This document shows, in pieces, positions 27,229-28,498 of a stretch of 28,498 nt of DNA; the stretch's first letter is position 1; the number at the start of each line of letters is the position of its first letter. The stretch comes from a virus. The DNA lies in the IMG/VR virus record IMGVR_UViG_3300046721_000068, positions 1-28,498 of that record. One strand, written 5' to 3'. Below the pieces are notes generated by a model, which was given only the letters and a program-made list of their open reading frames with translations, ran no database searches and was not told the origin of the DNA. Both the position numbers and the translations under genes were made by a program.

Positions 27229-28488
27229 TTACGTCGCCTCGGTGTCGGTGAACTGGATGGTGGTTTGCGGGACGCCGGCCGCACTGCCGACATACTTCAG
27301 CGCGGTAAACGGAAGCGTCAACGACTGGCTTCCCATCCCCTGGACCGCGACGTCGGCATCGGAAAACTTGACCCGCGGGAGATAGAACGAGCAGGCCGGA
27401 GCGCCGGGATGGTTCGTCGTGGTAAGATAGACGAGGATGTCGATCTCGTCCTCGTTCAAGAAGTTGTTGATAAGGTCGGCGCCTTCGAGCATGGCCGTCA
27501 CCTGTCCGGTGAGGGCCGCGGAGCCGAGGAACACTTCCGGGACGAAGTCCTGGCCGACGACCGCGTCCGAGGCCGGCGTAAGGTTCATCGCGAAATTGAT
27601 CCCGGTCACGACGCCGACGACCGAGCCAGCGACGCGGAGCATTCCATTGACCGCCGCGAAAATCCCGGTCGTCGTCTCCGGTGCCGGTGCGGTAAAGAAC
27701 GGCGCCGGGATCGTGTCGGCCTTAAAGACCTCCATGTCGCGGCCCATCATCGGGAACTCGATCGTCGCGAGACCGGAGGCCGGCAACGTAACGGTGAAGC
27801 CGCCGACCCGGCACTCGGTGAATAGCCGCGAGATCGCGATGTCTTCGTGGTAGGTCTCGAAGGCGAACTTCCGCGAGACGAACCCGGTCGACGGGATGAT
27901 GAGATGCCCGCCGGTCGTCGTCAGCGTGAAGGTCAGCTCGGCCGCCATCGTAACCGGCGGCGGGAAGACCTGGACCGTCGAGTTCGTCACGCCGCTAAAG
28001 CCGCAGGCAATGAAGTTCACGCCGTTATTCGCCGCGCCCGGTCCGGTCAAGCCGGAGAGCCGGAAGATGCTCCCGACGTGCAAGCCGAGCGCGACGGGAT
28101 CGCCGGAGCCGAATTGAAGCGTCGACGTCGCCGCGTCGCCGACAACGCTCGTCAGCCCGGTGTTGGTAAGCGTAACCGGCGGCGCGCTTGTCCCGCGGGT
28201 CGACGCCTCGAACAAGTCCCAGTAGGTGCCGGGAGAGTATTCGCCCGTGATCGAGCCGGTGACGCGGCGCGTTCCGTGGCGAAAGTCGACCGTCTGCCGG
28301 TCGCTCCGGATTTCAGTCGCCGAGTAACTGTCCTTGGCGAGCTTTAGTGTCGAAGCGACACGGCGGAGCGTCTGCGCTCCGGACGGGCCGGGATCGGTAT
28401 TCGAGACGGGTTGCGTGTTCGACTGAATGGCGCCGGTTGCGTAAGCCTTATACGCGACCCGAGCGCTTACGCCTTCGGCGAGCGACAT
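27229..28488 (-). CDS. Major tail tube protein, Phage_tube_2-like (419 aa)
   Basis: ATG at 28488 begins MSLAEGVSARVAYKAYATGA. The region TLRRVASTLKLAKDSYSATE, IRSDRQTVDFRHGTRRVTGS, TGEYSPGTYWDLFEASTRG is the hallmark of the Phage_tube_2 family. A central insertion (about 110-200, with FGSGDPVALGLHVGSIFRLS) is likely an Ig-like or surface decoration. The C-terminal half resumes the tube beta barrel (DFVPEVFLGSAALTGQVTAM, ILVYLTTTNHPGAPACSFYL). It forms the stacked tube through which DNA leaves. It precedes the chaperones and tape measure in the usual order. Only 10 bp lie upstream in the window, so its ribosome site is not fully seen. Confidence 0.9.
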   Translation of the reverse strand: MSLAEGVSARVAYKAYATGAIQSNTQPVSNTDPGPSGAQTLRRVASTLKLAKDSYSATEIRSDRQTVDFRHGTRRVTGSITGEYSPGTYWDLFEASTRGTSAPPVTLTNTGLTSVVGDAATSTLQFGSGDPVALGLHVGSIFRLSGLTGPGAANNGVNFIACGFSGVTNSTVQVFPPPVTMAAELTFTLTTTGGHLIIPSTGFVSRKFAFETYHEDIAISRLFTECRVGGFTVTLPASGLATIEFPMMGRDMEVFKADTIPAPFFTAPAPETTTGIFAAVNGMLRVAGSVVGVVTGINFAMNLTPASDAVVGQDFVPEVFLGSAALTGQVTAMLEGADLINNFLNEDEIDILVYLTTTNHPGAPACSFYLPRVKFSDADVAVQGMGSQSLTLPFTALKYVGSAAGVPQTTIQFTDTEAT

Positions 28489-28498
28489 TTTGGTGCTC

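Overview
The window (28,498 bp, GC-rich, almost fully coding) is part of a long-tailed, siphovirus-like bacteriophage or prophage. The tape-measure protein, frameshifted tail chaperones, tube protein, hub-like protein, tail fibre, lysis genes and tyrosine integrase all point to this. The host is probably an alphaproteobacterium, perhaps a Rhizobiales member. That rests on the GC-rich codon use, a DUF3309-type small membrane protein and the style of the integrase and small accessory proteins; it is an inference.

Left arm (about 1-11403, + strand): a tightly packed early operon in which nearly every stop overlaps the next start (ATGA, GTGA or TGATG). It starts with the 3' end of a cut gene and four small genes, two of them tiny membrane proteins of 39 and 47 aa. 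A recombination block follows: a Cas4/RecB-like PD-(D/E)XK nuclease, an AP2-HNH homing endonuclease, a candidate single-strand annealing protein and a Rad50/SbcC-like ATPase. Next come many small proteins, an intact tyrosine integrase (6857-8008), a zinc-ribbon protein and more small genes. Near 10.7-10.84 kb a likely extended -10 promoter drives a structured leader whose 13-bp helix covers the Shine-Dalgarno of the next gene. The arm ends with a small exported protein.

Right arm (28488-11405, - strand): late genes read toward the left and meet the early operon tail to tail with a 1-nt gap. In transcription order they are: Phage_tube_2-like major tail protein, hairpins, G and G-T tail chaperones with an A_AAT_TTT slippery site, a 2386-aa tape-measure protein with a lysozyme-like domain and a very long 11-residue repeat region, a hub-like tail protein, a second tail protein, two more small tail-region proteins, a fibre with a C-terminal S74 chaperone, and a lysis block. 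The lysis block has a GAF-like membrane protein, a DUF3309-like holin candidate and a BPSL0067-type amidase. A + strand zinc-binding gene (16170-16583) sits inside this - strand block as an insertion.

No head, portal, terminase, repressor, excisionase, tRNA, CRISPR array or IS was recognised. Head and packaging genes probably lie beyond 28498. Homology statements are from memory of protein families, with no database search.
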